Shown: positions 42,367 through 51,342, counted from the stretch's first letter. The stretch: 64,000 nucleotides of DNA from Microbacterium sp. 3J1 (GCF_001049495.1 NZ_CDWI01000011.1:682001-746000); one strand, 5' to 3'. Translations and numbers: made by a program. Notes: generated by a model not told the origin, from the letters alone.

Positions 42367-43317
42367 GTGCTCGCCACCTTCCTCATCGGTCTTCGCGAAG
42401 GCCTCGAAGCCGCCCTGGTCGTCGGCATCCTCGTCGCCTACCTCCGGAGGCTCGGCCGACAGGACGCGCTGCCGCGAATGTGGGCCGGCGTGGCGCTGGC
42501 GATCCTGCTCGCACTCGGCATCGGCGCGTTCCTCACGTTCGGCGCGTACTCCCTGACGTTCGAGGCGCAGGAGCTCATCGGCGGCCTTCTCTCGCTCCTC
42601 GCCGTCGCCATGGTCACCGGGATGATCTTCTGGATGCAGAAGGCCGGCCGCACCATGAAGGCGACGCTCGAAGGGGGTCTCGATCGGGCGCTGACCCAGG
42701 GAGGCGTCTGGGCCCTCGTCGCGATCGGCTTCGTCTCCGTGGCCCGTGAAGGCATCGAGACCACGCTCCTCCTCTGGTCGATGGTCCAGTCGTTCGGCGA
42801 CGCGCCGTCGGCCCTGCTCGGAGCAGTGCTGGGGCTGCTCGCCGCAGTGGTGATCGGGTGGCTCCTCGCCCGCGGCGCGGTGCGGCTCGACCTCCGTCGC
42901 TTCTTCACCTGTACGAGTGGCTTCCTCGTCGTGGTCGCCGCAGGCGTGCTCGCCTACGCGGTCATGGACCTCCAGGAGGCCGGAGCCCTCCCGGGTCCGT
43001 TCACCGGGGCGGCCCCCCTCGACGACGCCACCGGTGCCGTGGCGCTCGGATGGGCCGCGTTCCCGTTCGGCTGGGCATTCGACGTGACAGCGGCGATCGC
43101 ACCGGACGGCGTGTGGGCCACGGTGCTGCAGGCGACGGTCGGTTTCATGCCGCGGATGACCTGGCTCCAGGTCGTCGCCTGGGCTCTCTATCTGCTCGTC
43201 GTCGGCACCCTCTTCGTCCGCGGTCTCCGCGCGGGCCGACCCCGTTCACCTCTCACGGCGCCGCGCGTCGACGCACGCGACACGGCCATCGCACCCACCC
43301 ATCAAGGAGCAGCATGA
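42367..43317 (+). CDS. efeU: EfeU/FTR1 ferrous-iron permease
   Basis: 316-residue seven-helix iron permease of the oxidase-dependent FTR1 family, the membrane channel of the EfeUOB system. The two iron-binding motifs are present: REGLE at residues 10-14 ('IGLREGLEAALVVG') and REGIE in 'VSVAREGIETTLLLW'. Length is slightly longer than E. coli EfeU (276) because of the C-terminal extension. GTG start; the ribosome site is weak. It heads an operon in which efeO overlaps its stop by 4 bases. The DtxR-like box upstream indicates iron repression. Confidence 0.92.
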   Translation: MLATFLIGLREGLEAALVVGILVAYLRRLGRQDALPRMWAGVALAILLALGIGAFLTFGAYSLTFEAQELIGGLLSLLAVAMVTGMIFWMQKAGRTMKATLEGGLDRALTQGGVWALVAIGFVSVAREGIETTLLLWSMVQSFGDAPSALLGAVLGLLAAVVIGWLLARGAVRLDLRRFFTCTSGFLVVVAAGVLAYAVMDLQEAGALPGPFTGAAPLDDATGAVALGWAAFPFGWAFDVTAAIAPDGVWATVLQATVGFMPRMTWLQVVAWALYLLVVGTLFVRGLRAGRPRSPLTAPRVDARDTAIAPTHQGAA

Positions 43318-44546
43318 CCACCACTCGACGAATCGTCGGAGCCGTTGCGGCTGCCGGCGCGACCGCTCTCGTCCTCTCGGGCTGCGTGGCCAAGAGCGAC
43401 GTCGCAGCGGGTGCCTCGTTCGACGTCTCGTCGACCGATTCGGCGTGCGCCGTGTCCGAAACGACCGCGCAGAGCGGCACACTGACCTTCGATGTGACGA
43501 ACGAGAGCGGTCAGACCTCGGAGTTCTACCTGCTCGCGGACGACGGCCTCCGCATCGTCGGCGAGGTGGAGAACATCGCTCCGTCCGCGTCGCGGACCCT
43601 CACGGTCGTGGCTCAGCCCGGCACGTACTTCACGCTGTGCAAGCCGGGGATGATCGGCGAGGGCGTGGGCAAGGCCGAGTTCACAGTCACCGGCGATCGG
43701 GTCGCAGTGGCCGGAGAGGACGCCGAGCTGAAGCAGCAGGCGGTCGACCTCTATGCGGCCTTCGTCAAGGACCAGGTCGGGCAGCTCATGCCTGCCGTCG
43801 AAGACTTCGTGCGTGCCTACGAGTCGGGCGACGACGCGACCGCTCGCGCGCTCTTCCCGCAGACCCGCGCCTTCTACGAGCGCATCGAGCCGGTCGCGGA
43901 GGCACTGGGGACGCTCGATCCCCGCATCGACTACCGCGAGGTCGACGCGGTGGCCGAGGAGCTCGACTGGACGGGCTTCCATCGGATGGAGAAGGACCTC
44001 TGGGTCCCCGCGCAGGACGCGCTGAACGCCGATGGCGAGACGCCCGCGTGGCAGGATTGGGCTCCGTCGACGACGCAGGAGCGCGTCGGCTACGGCGATC
44101 AGCTGCTCGCGGACGTGCAGGAGCTCTACGACTACGTGCACTCCGATGACTTCACCACGGCGCTGGAGGACCAGGGCATCGGCGGGATCTCGAACGGGGC
44201 TATCGCGCTTCTCGACGAGGTCGCGACCGGCAAGATCTCCGGCGAGGAGGACTGGTGGTCGGGAACGGATCTGTACGACTTCGCGGCGAACGTCGAGGGG
44301 TCGAAGATGGCGTTCTCCCTCGTGCAGGACTTCGCCGGGGCTCAGGGCGCGGACGGCGAGGCACTGGTGGCCGAGATCGAGGGCGGCTATTCCGCCCTCG
44401 AGGACGCTCTCGCCGCGCATGGATCGCTCGCTCAGGGCTTCGTCGGATACTCCGCACTGACGGATGCCGACAAGCGCGAGTTCACCGATCTGATCAACGC
44501 CCTGGCGGAGCCGCTGTCGCAGCTCACCGGCACGGTCCTCGAGTGA
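43314..44546 (+). CDS. efeO: EfeO iron-uptake lipoprotein (cupredoxin plus M75 domains)
   Basis: 410-residue exported EfeO. A lipobox 'LVLSGC' (Cys about residue 24) indicates a lipoprotein anchored outside the membrane. An N-terminal cupredoxin-like domain (about 35-125; 'TFDVTNESGQTSEFY', 'YFTLCKPGM') may bind copper or iron for oxidation. The C-terminal M75-type helical domain carries the metal motif HxxE in 'WTGFHRMEKDLW'. Together with EfeB it passes iron to EfeU. AAGGAG precedes the ATG, which overlaps the efeU stop (ATGA). All three efe genes are complete, unlike the broken copy in E. coli K-12. Confidence 0.92.
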   Translation: MTTTRRIVGAVAAAGATALVLSGCVAKSDVAAGASFDVSSTDSACAVSETTAQSGTLTFDVTNESGQTSEFYLLADDGLRIVGEVENIAPSASRTLTVVAQPGTYFTLCKPGMIGEGVGKAEFTVTGDRVAVAGEDAELKQQAVDLYAAFVKDQVGQLMPAVEDFVRAYESGDDATARALFPQTRAFYERIEPVAEALGTLDPRIDYREVDAVAEELDWTGFHRMEKDLWVPAQDALNADGETPAWQDWAPSTTQERVGYGDQLLADVQELYDYVHSDDFTTALEDQGIGGISNGAIALLDEVATGKISGEEDWWSGTDLYDFAANVEGSKMAFSLVQDFAGAQGADGEALVAEIEGGYSALEDALAAHGSLAQGFVGYSALTDADKREFTDLINALAEPLSQLTGTVLE

Positions 44547-44568
44547 CGCGACCGAGACGACCTCGAAG

Positions 44569-45882
44569 GTGAACGACAGCCCGATCGACGACGCCGCCGC
44601 CGAATCCGCCGCGGAATCGGCGGGGTCCTCGCCCCCGCCCCCGGGGCTCAGCAGACGCGGCCTGCTCGGTCTCGCGCTGGGCGGGGGAGTCGCCTCTCTG
44701 ACGGCGGGCTTGGGCGCGGGGCTCGCCGGGGGAGTCGCACTGGGACGGGCGAGGGCGGCCGCCGACACGCAGACCGCCTTCGACTTCTTCGGATCCCATC
44801 AGGCGGGGGTCACCACGCCGGTGCAGGAGCATCTCCATTTCGCGTCGTTCGACATGATGCCCCGCACCGACAGAGACGACCTCGTCACGCTGCTGCAGGA
44901 CTGGACATACGCCGCGTCACGGATCACCCAAGGACTCGAGGTCAGCGCCACCGGCGCCGTCGGCGGCGACCCCGAGGTGCCGCCGGACGACACGGGCGAA
45001 GCCATCGGACTCCCGGCCTCGGGCCTCACGATCACCTTCGGATTCGGTCCGAGTCTCTTCGAGAACGAGGAGGGGGATCGCTACGGGATCGCCGCGCTCC
45101 GTCCGACGCGACTCGAGAGACTGCCGGCGTTCCTCGGCGACGACCTGATTCCCGAAGCATCGCACGGCGATCTGTGCATCCAGGCCTGCGCGGACGACCC
45201 GCAGGTCGCCGTCCACGCGGTGCGCAACCTCAGTCGGATCGCCTTCGGCCGCGCCAAGCTGCGCTGGTCGCAACTCGGTTTCGGCAAGACGTCGCGCACG
45301 ACCGCGGATCAGGCCACACCGCGAAACCTGTTCGGGTTCAAGGACGGCACGGCGAACATCCTCGCCGACGACATGGCGGCTCTCGACGAGCACGTGTGGG
45401 TGTCGGCGTCCGACGAACCCGCGTGGATGACCGGTGGCTCGTATCTCGTCGCCCGGAAGATCGCGATGCTCATCGAGACGTGGGATCGCGTGCGGCTCTC
45501 GGAGCAGGACGCCATCGTCGGGCGCGACAAGGGAGTGGGCGCACCGCTCTCGGGAGGCGACGAGTTCACGCCTCCGGACTTCTCCGGGGCGAGCATCGAC
45601 CGGAACGCCCATGTGCGGCTCGCGCATCCCGACCAGAACGACGGCGTGCGGATCCTCCGCCGCGGATTCAACTACGTCGACGGCAACAACTCCCTCGGGC
45701 GCCTCGACGCCGGACTGTTCTTCCTCTCCTACCAGCGCGACCCGGCCCAGTTCATCGCCCTCCAGCGCCGACTCTCGACCGATCTCCTGAGCGAGTACAT
45801 CCGGCACGTCGGCTCAGGCGTGTGGGCGGTGCCCGCCGGCGCGACCCCGGGGTCCTTCGTGGGAGCCGACCTCTTCGCGTGA
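44569..45882 (+). CDS. efeB: EfeB Tat-exported haem peroxidase/deferrochelatase (DyP)
   Basis: 437-residue dye-decolorising-type haem peroxidase of the EfeB subgroup, which oxidises ferrous iron or acts on haem outside the cell. A twin-arginine signal 'LSRRGLLGLALGGGVASL' (from about residue 27) targets it for folded export with its haem. DyP signatures are 'NLFGFKDGTANIL' (GxxDG, distal Asp), the proximal His in 'DRNAHVRLAHP', and the distal Arg in 'GVRILRRGFNY'. GTG start 22 bases after efeO, so one operon. It ends only 9 bases from the convergent serine hydrolase, with no terminator between. Confidence 0.93.
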   Translation: MNDSPIDDAAAESAAESAGSSPPPPGLSRRGLLGLALGGGVASLTAGLGAGLAGGVALGRARAAADTQTAFDFFGSHQAGVTTPVQEHLHFASFDMMPRTDRDDLVTLLQDWTYAASRITQGLEVSATGAVGGDPEVPPDDTGEAIGLPASGLTITFGFGPSLFENEEGDRYGIAALRPTRLERLPAFLGDDLIPEASHGDLCIQACADDPQVAVHAVRNLSRIAFGRAKLRWSQLGFGKTSRTTADQATPRNLFGFKDGTANILADDMAALDEHVWVSASDEPAWMTGGSYLVARKIAMLIETWDRVRLSEQDAIVGRDKGVGAPLSGGDEFTPPDFSGASIDRNAHVRLAHPDQNDGVRILRRGFNYVDGNNSLGRLDAGLFFLSYQRDPAQFIALQRRLSTDLLSEYIRHVGSGVWAVPAGATPGSFVGADLFA

Positions 45883-45891
45883 CGGGCGCTC

Positions 45892-46755
45892 TCAGCGTTC
45901 GAGAGCCTCCGCCACGAACGACGCGAACGCGTCCGCGCCGAAGTGGTCGGCGGCGCTCACGGTGACGACGGCGCGGTCATGGAAGATGATCATCTGCCCG
46001 TAGGCCCCGTGCACCCGCCACGTCCGGCCGGGACCACTCCATCCGGAGAGCGCGTAGCGGTCGTACGCGGGGTTGGACCCCGCGACGACCCAGTCCGAAT
46101 GCATCGCGTCGATGATCTCGGAGGATACCAGGCGCTCGCCACGCCATTCGCCCCGGTCACGGATGAGCCGCCCCAGGCGGGCCATCTCCTCCGTGCGCAG
46201 GGAGATGCCCTCGCCGGCCAGGATCCGCCCGTTCGCGCAGCGCTGCCAGTCGAGGCCGCCGAGACCCAGTGGTGAGAACAGCCGCGTCTCGAGGTAGGCG
46301 GGGATGTCTCCGATGCGGGCGGACAGGACGGTCATCGCCGTGTAGGTGCTCGCGTTCGAGTACTGGAACACCCGGCCGCGAGACGGGCGGGAGAGGAACT
46401 CGCGAGCGAGGTCAGGCCAGTCCGTCATCATGGTCGCCGACCACGGCAGGTCGATGCCGCTGGACATCGAGAGCAGATGACGCAGCGTGATCTCGCCGAC
46501 GCCTGACCCCGGCGAGAACTCGGGCACGTATTCGACGACCGGTGCGTCGAGCGAGATCAGACCTTCGTCCTGAGCGATCCCTGCGGCCAGCACGCTGACG
46601 GCTTTCGCGACCGAGTGGATCTCCTCGGGCTCATCCGCCGTCCATCGGTGCGCGGCGACGGAGTCGCCCGCTAGCACGTGCAGGCCGTGCGCCCCGAATC
46701 CCGATCGGTCGACCTCCTCCACGAGCTCGTCGCGGATCTCGTCGGCGTCGGTCAC
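45892..46755 (-). CDS. Beta-lactamase-fold serine hydrolase
   Basis: 287-residue protein of the class C beta-lactamase/penicillin-binding esterase group. The nucleophile motif SxxK is Ser48-Lys51 in 'EEIHSVAKAV', and the second motif YxN appears as 'FQYSNASTYT'. The KTG-like third motif is not canonical; 'WRVHGAYGQMIIFHDRAVVT' occupies that region. No signal peptide is visible, so it is probably an intracellular esterase or amidase rather than a true beta-lactamase. Its ATG overlaps the stop of the acyltransferase gene (46752-46755), so they are co-translated and may work on the same acylated product. Confidence 0.83.
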   Translation of the reverse strand: MTDADEIRDELVEEVDRSGFGAHGLHVLAGDSVAAHRWTADEPEEIHSVAKAVSVLAAGIAQDEGLISLDAPVVEYVPEFSPGSGVGEITLRHLLSMSSGIDLPWSATMMTDWPDLAREFLSRPSRGRVFQYSNASTYTAMTVLSARIGDIPAYLETRLFSPLGLGGLDWQRCANGRILAGEGISLRTEEMARLGRLIRDRGEWRGERLVSSEIIDAMHSDWVVAGSNPAYDRYALSGWSGPGRTWRVHGAYGQMIIFHDRAVVTVSAADHFGADAFASFVAEALER

Positions 46756-47909
46756 CTGCCCGAACCGTCCGTCCGCACCTCACGCGGTCTTCGTGAACCC
46801 GTCGGGTCGCTGCGGTGGCCTTCTCGGCGGGCGAGCTCCGGGTCTTCGAAGAGCCATCGGGGCCGCGGCTCCACGAGCGGCCGGAAGACGCGGCGCACCG
46901 GCCGGGTCGCGAGAGCGAGGGCGAGGAGCACCGACAGGAGGGTCACCAGCGGCAGCCACAGCCAGGTCGGATCGAGGTCGCGCAGCAGGCCGGACTCCCG
47001 GAACGGGTACAGCACGAACGAGTGCAGCAGGAAGACGTACATCGTGTACTGGCCGAATTTCGTCCACCAGAACGTGCCGCGCGGGACGAGCGCGAAGAAC
47101 GCCGCACTCAGCACGACGGCGAGAATCATGAGGAGCACGCGCACGCCGCCCGCCCACCACTGCTCGCCGCCGAGGTCTGCGTAGGCGTCCTCATAGAACA
47201 GCCAGTGCCTCAGATCGATCGCCTTCCACACGTCGATCCAGTTCCAGGCGGTGAAACCCGCAGCCCCGAGTGCGGCGAGCGCGGCCAGGCGGATCCACCA
47301 GGGACGGACCTCGAGCAGACGGAACCGCGCGACGATGTCGCGGTCGCGAAGCCACCAGCCGAGTGTGAAGAAGGGCAGCAGCCCGAGTGTGCGCGAGAGG
47401 GAGAAGGTGCTGTCGACGTTCGGGAGGTAGCCGACGCCGATGGAGATGAGGACGGTCCACAGCAGCGGCCATCGCAGCAGGGCCAGGTAGGGGAGGACCA
47501 ACCGGAAGATGCCGAGCGCCAGAAGGAACCACAGGGTCCACGAGGGCTTCGTGAGGTTCGGATCGGCCTGGCCCTCGACGAGCCACTTGGTCAGTGTCCA
47601 CAAGAGCTCGAAGATGACGTACGGCAGCAGGATGTCTGTGATGACCCGCGCCATCTGGACGCGGGTGGGCGACCCGGACTTGGAGAAGTAGCCCGAGATG
47701 ATTGCGAACGCCGGCATGTGGAAGGCGTAGAGAGCGAGGTACGACGCGAGCGCGATGTCGGAGTCGTAGATGAGACGCTGGATCGCGTGCCCCAGGACCA
47801 CCAGCACGATGCACGCGTACCGGGCGTTGTCCCAGAAGGGCACGCGTCGACGCGGCTTCGGGACGGGCGCCGTGGCGGGGGTCGTCGGGTCGGCGCCGGC
47901 GCTGTTCAT
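46752..47909 (-). CDS. Membrane acyltransferase (acyltransferase 3 family)
   Basis: 385-residue integral membrane protein with about ten helices, of the acyltransferase_3/fucose-4-O-acetylase-like type. Such enzymes O-acylate sugars on surface glycans. The first helix has 'RYACIVLVVLGHAIQRLI', with the conserved catalytic His, and 'YAFHMPAFAIISGYFSKS' follows with the conserved H and F/Y positions. The C-terminus is Arg-rich and cytoplasmic. It is upstream of, and overlaps, a serine hydrolase gene. That pairing suggests addition and removal of an acyl group, which is inference. Start supported by TAGCCT 6 bases upstream. Confidence 0.85.
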   Translation of the reverse strand: MNSAGADPTTPATAPVPKPRRRVPFWDNARYACIVLVVLGHAIQRLIYDSDIALASYLALYAFHMPAFAIISGYFSKSGSPTRVQMARVITDILLPYVIFELLWTLTKWLVEGQADPNLTKPSWTLWFLLALGIFRLVLPYLALLRWPLLWTVLISIGVGYLPNVDSTFSLSRTLGLLPFFTLGWWLRDRDIVARFRLLEVRPWWIRLAALAALGAAGFTAWNWIDVWKAIDLRHWLFYEDAYADLGGEQWWAGGVRVLLMILAVVLSAAFFALVPRGTFWWTKFGQYTMYVFLLHSFVLYPFRESGLLRDLDPTWLWLPLVTLLSVLLALALATRPVRRVFRPLVEPRPRWLFEDPELARREGHRSDPTGSRRPREVRTDGSGR

Positions 47910-47915
47910 GCTTCG

Positions 47916-47921
47916 AGGCTA
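47916..47921 (-). promoter_or_regulatory. Leaderless -10 hexamer for the acyltransferase gene
   Basis: TAGCCT on the minus strand, then six bases, then the ATG at 47909. Confidence 0.6.
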
Positions 47922-47950
47922 CTCCCGGGAATAAAGTTGCTCCGACCGCG

Positions 47951-47980
47951 TTGACTCAATTACATTCAAGTGAATAGAAC
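47951..47980 (+). promoter_or_regulatory. Promoter with embedded palindrome for the monooxygenase operon
   Basis: TTGACT (47951) and TAGAAC (47975) are spaced 18 bases apart, a good sigma-70-type promoter. Between them the palindrome ATTCA-N2-TGAAT (47964-47975) would let a repressor block polymerase. It shares the core ATTCA.G.GAATA with the palindrome in front of yceI. Confidence 0.7.
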
Positions 47981-48019
47981 CGGATGCAGGGCACCCGATT
48001 CGGAGAAGACGGAGCAATC

Positions 48020-49243
48020 ATGAGCGAGCAGTCAGGCGTACCGGTGCAGTTCGGCATCATGTCGGTCAGCGACATCACCCGCGACCCCACCACCGGCATC
48101 ACGCCCAGCGAGCAGGAGCGGATCAAGGCGACCCTCGCGATCGCCAAGCACAGCGAGGAGGTCGGGCTCGACGTCTTCGCGGTCGGCGAGCACCACAACC
48201 CGCCGTTCTGGTCCTCGAGCCCGTCGACCTTCCTGGCCGCACTGGCGGCTCAGACCGAGCGGCTGATCGTCTCGACCTCGACCACGCTGATCACGACCAA
48301 CGACCCCGTGCGCATCGCCGAGGAGTACGCGATGCTCCAGCATGTCTCGGACGGACGCATGGACCTCATGCTCGGCCGAGGCAACACCGGCCCTGTCTAC
48401 CCCTGGTTCGGTCAGGACATCCGCCAGGGCCTCCCGCTCGCGATCGAGAACTACGCGCTGCTGCACAAGCTGTGGCGCGAGGACGTCGTCGACTGGGAGG
48501 GTAAGTTCCGCACCCCGCTGCAGGGCTTCACCTCCACGCCCCGCCCCCTCGACGGCATCGCGCCGTTCGTCTGGCACGGGTCGATCCGCACCCCGGAGAT
48601 CGCAGAACAGGCCGCGTACTACGGCGACGGATTCTTCGCGAACAACATCTTCTGGCCGAAGGAGCACTACCAGCGTCTGATCGAGCTCTACCGGCAGCGG
48701 TACGCGCACTACGGCCACGGCACCTCGGAGCAGGCGATCGTGGGACTCGGCGGACAGGTCTTCATGGCCGCGAAGTCGCAGGATGCCGTGTCGCAGTTCC
48801 GCCCGTACTTCGACAACGCTCCGGTGTACGGCCACGGCCCCAGCCTCGAGGACTTCACGGAGATGACCCCGCTCACGGTGGGTTCGCCCCAGCAGGTGAT
48901 CGACCGCTACGCCGCGATGCGCGAGCACTTCGGCGACTACCAGCGCCAGCTGTTCCTCATCGACCACGCCGGTCTCCCGCTCAAGACGGTGCTCGAGCAG
49001 CTCGACATCCTCGGCTCGGAGGTCGTCCCGGTGCTGCGCAAGGAGCTCGCGAAGGATCGTCTTGCATCCGTTCCGGACGCACCCACCCACGCGGCCAGGG
49101 TCAAGGCCGAGTTCGGCGACGGTCCCACCCGCCAGGCGCGCCCCGGCGCCAACCGCGGCGACAACCTGACGGGCGACTCGCCCTATCAGGACACCCCCGC
49201 GCCCGCCGGTGCGGCGTTCGGCCTCGCTCGCAAGGAGGCGTGA
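48020..49243 (+). CDS. FMN-dependent luciferase-like monooxygenase (CE1758 type)
   Basis: 407-residue bacterial-luciferase-like (LLM) flavin monooxygenase. 'VPVQFGIMSVSDITRDPTTG' opens the barrel; 'GLDVFAVGEHHNPPFWSSSP' and 'STSTTLITTNDPVRIAEEYA' are characteristic, and 'DLMLGRGNTGPVYPWFG' follows. It uses reduced FMN and oxygen; the substrate is unknown. The gene pair with a NAD(P)H:FMN reductase directly downstream matches the conserved CE1758-CE1759 duo known from Corynebacterium and relatives. The Ala/Gly-rich tail after about residue 345 is longer than in single-domain LLMs. GGAG precedes the ATG. Confidence 0.9.
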   Translation: MSEQSGVPVQFGIMSVSDITRDPTTGITPSEQERIKATLAIAKHSEEVGLDVFAVGEHHNPPFWSSSPSTFLAALAAQTERLIVSTSTTLITTNDPVRIAEEYAMLQHVSDGRMDLMLGRGNTGPVYPWFGQDIRQGLPLAIENYALLHKLWREDVVDWEGKFRTPLQGFTSTPRPLDGIAPFVWHGSIRTPEIAEQAAYYGDGFFANNIFWPKEHYQRLIELYRQRYAHYGHGTSEQAIVGLGGQVFMAAKSQDAVSQFRPYFDNAPVYGHGPSLEDFTEMTPLTVGSPQQVIDRYAAMREHFGDYQRQLFLIDHAGLPLKTVLEQLDILGSEVVPVLRKELAKDRLASVPDAPTHAARVKAEFGDGPTRQARPGANRGDNLTGDSPYQDTPAPAGAAFGLARKEA

Positions 49244-49244
49244 C

Positions 49245-49889
49245 ATGACGATGCGCCGCATCGCCGTCGTCTCGGCGGGGCTGTCGAACCCGTCGTCGAC
49301 CCGGATGCTCGCAGACCGGCTGGCCTCCGAGACGCTCAAGGCACTCGCGAACCGTGGCGTCGAGGCGAGCGTCGACGTGATCGAGCTGCGCGACTACGCC
49401 CACGACATCACGAACAACCTGCTCACCGGGTTCGCTCCGCCCGCGCTCGAGACGGCGATCAACACCGTCATCTCGGCCGATGCGCTCATCGCCGTGACAC
49501 CGATCTTCTCGACGAGCTACTCAGGTCTGTTCAAGTCGTTCATCGACGTGCTCGACCCCGACGCGCTCACCGGGACACCGGTGCTCATCGGAGCGAACGC
49601 GGGCACGGCTCGTCACTCGCTCGCGATCGACTACGCCATCCGCCCGTTGTTCGCCTACCTGCACGCCGAGGCGGTGTCGACAGGAGTGTTCGCCGCCTCG
49701 AGCGACTGGGGTGACGCGGGCGACGACGTCGCACCGCTCGCGAAGCGCGTCGAGAAGGGCGCGAAGGAGCTGGCGGAGGCGATCTCGAAGCGCGAGGCGT
49801 CGTCCTCCGTCGATCCGTACGACCCCGCGACCTACCTCGGCGAAGGACGGTCCTTCGGCCACATGCTGGGCGGTCTCGCCGGGGAGTGA
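49245..49889 (+). CDS. NAD(P)H-dependent FMN reductase (CE1759 type)
   Basis: 214-residue flavodoxin-fold reductase of the NADPH-dependent FMN reductase family. It begins 'RRIAVVSAGLSNPSSTRMLA', the FMN phosphate loop, and has 'AVTPIFSTSYSGLFKSFIDV', the usual flavin-contact segment. It lies 1 base after the monooxygenase stop, with AAGGAGG in front of the ATG, so the two are one operon. As the CE1759 partner it is expected to supply FMNH2 to the monooxygenase. The last 40 residues ('EASSSVDPYDPATYLGEGRS') are an extension typical of this subgroup. Confidence 0.9.
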   Translation: MTMRRIAVVSAGLSNPSSTRMLADRLASETLKALANRGVEASVDVIELRDYAHDITNNLLTGFAPPALETAINTVISADALIAVTPIFSTSYSGLFKSFIDVLDPDALTGTPVLIGANAGTARHSLAIDYAIRPLFAYLHAEAVSTGVFAASSDWGDAGDDVAPLAKRVEKGAKELAEAISKREASSSVDPYDPATYLGEGRSFGHMLGGLAGE

Positions 49890-49963
49890 GCGCGGTTCGT
49901 CGGGAAGACCCGCGAAACCTGATATCAGGGCCATGATCCATCGACAATGTCCGTAGGGCATCG

Positions 49964-49969
49964 TACGGT
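49964..49969 (+). promoter_or_regulatory. Leaderless -10 hexamer for the FAD oxidoreductase
   Basis: TACGGT, then GACGTC, then the ATG at 49976. Confidence 0.5.
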
Positions 49970-49975
49970 GACGTC

Positions 49976-51328
49976 ATGGCCCTTCTCCCTGTGCTCGAAA
50001 CCGCGCGAGACACACTCCGCGGAACCCTGATCCTGCCATCCGACGATGCATTCGCGTCCGCCGCGCGACCCTGGAACCTCGCCGTCGAGCAGCGCCCGGT
50101 CGGCGTCGCCCTCCCTGCCGATGTCGACGACCTCCGCACGCTGCTGCGCGCCGCAGCCGATTCGGGAGCGCCCGTCGCGGTCCAGCCGAGCGGGCACGGC
50201 GCGTCCGGCGATCTCGCCGGCACCGTGATCGTACGCATGGCGGCGTTCGACGAGCTCGAGATCGACGTCGCCGCGGGCATCGCGCGGGTGGGCAGCGGCG
50301 TGCGCTGGGGCGCCGTGGTCGAGGCGCTCGAGGGATCGGGCTGGGTGGCGCCCGCGGGCACGAGTCCTGTCGTCAGCGTCGCGGGATACACGCTCGGCGG
50401 TGGCCATTCGTGGTTCAGCCGCACCGGGGGCCTCGGTTCCGACAATCTCCGGGCGGCATGGGTGCTGCGCGTCGACGGTACCCATGATCGGGTGGACGAC
50501 GAGAGCGACCCCGATCTCATGTGGGCCCTGCGCGGCGCCGGAGGAGTCGTCGGCATCGTGACCGCGCTCGAGATCGATCTCGTGCGGGCACCCGCCGTAT
50601 GGGGAGCGTCGCTCACCTTCGACGCATCCGATGCCGAACGGGTGATCCGGGCGGTGCGCGATCTTGCCGAAGATGCCCCGCGGTCCGTGAACGTCTTCGT
50701 CGACTCCCTGCGCATGCCCGATGCGCCCGAGATGCCGCCCGAGATCCGTGGCCGCAGCTTCGTCACCGTGCAGGTGCTCTCGGTCGATGGGCCGGCCGAC
50801 GCGCTGGTCGACCGCGTCCGTTTCTCGGGCTCCGTCCAGCGCGAACTGTCGGGACCGACGTCGCCGGGCGCCGTCGCGGCCGCGTCCAACGAGCCGACGG
50901 AGCCGACACCCGGGCGTGGCGCGTCCGCGGCGCTCTCGCGCCTCGACGACGCCCTGATCTCCGACCTCCTACGGTTCCGCGAGCACCCGGACCAGTGGCC
51001 CATCATGGGCATCGGCATGCGGATGCTCGGCGGCGCTCTCGGTGCTCCGCGGCGACCCGGCTTCGCCTCGATCCAGGGCGCCGAGTGGCTGCTGCATGCA
51101 CTCGTCCCGATCTTTCCCGGTGGCCCGAGCGAACCCGGAGATGCGAGCATCGCGGGATTCGAGCGGGTGGTGGCACCGGCGCTCGCGCCGCAGACGGTGC
51201 CGACGTTCCTCGGACCGGGGCAGACCCTCGCGCTCTGCGGTGACGCGGACTCGGTCGAGAGGCTGCGCACGGTACGCGACGCGGTCGACCCGAGCGGCGT
51301 CCTCCACGAGGGCCGTCTTCCGCGCTGA
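49976..51328 (+). CDS. FAD-binding oxidoreductase, BBE/PCMH type
   Basis: 450-residue flavoenzyme of the vanillyl-alcohol-oxidase (PCMH) superfamily, close to berberine-bridge-like oxidases. The FAD domain holds 'VAVQPSGHGASGDL', where the His fits the 8-alpha-histidyl covalent FAD site. 'AGTSPVVSVAGYTLGGGHSW' and 'LMWALRGAGGVVGIVTALEI' are further FAD-binding motifs. The Cys that gives bicovalent flavin in true BBEs is not at the usual place ('GLGSDNLRAAWV' replaces 'G.CPTVG'-like text), so a mono-covalent flavin is likely. No signal peptide. Substrate unknown. The ATG is supported by TACGGT 6 bases upstream. Confidence 0.87.
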   Translation: MALLPVLETARDTLRGTLILPSDDAFASAARPWNLAVEQRPVGVALPADVDDLRTLLRAAADSGAPVAVQPSGHGASGDLAGTVIVRMAAFDELEIDVAAGIARVGSGVRWGAVVEALEGSGWVAPAGTSPVVSVAGYTLGGGHSWFSRTGGLGSDNLRAAWVLRVDGTHDRVDDESDPDLMWALRGAGGVVGIVTALEIDLVRAPAVWGASLTFDASDAERVIRAVRDLAEDAPRSVNVFVDSLRMPDAPEMPPEIRGRSFVTVQVLSVDGPADALVDRVRFSGSVQRELSGPTSPGAVAAASNEPTEPTPGRGASAALSRLDDALISDLLRFREHPDQWPIMGIGMRMLGGALGAPRRPGFASIQGAEWLLHALVPIFPGGPSEPGDASIAGFERVVAPALAPQTVPTFLGPGQTLALCGDADSVERLRTVRDAVDPSGVLHEGRLPR

Positions 51329-51342
51329 ACCGGCACACCGGA

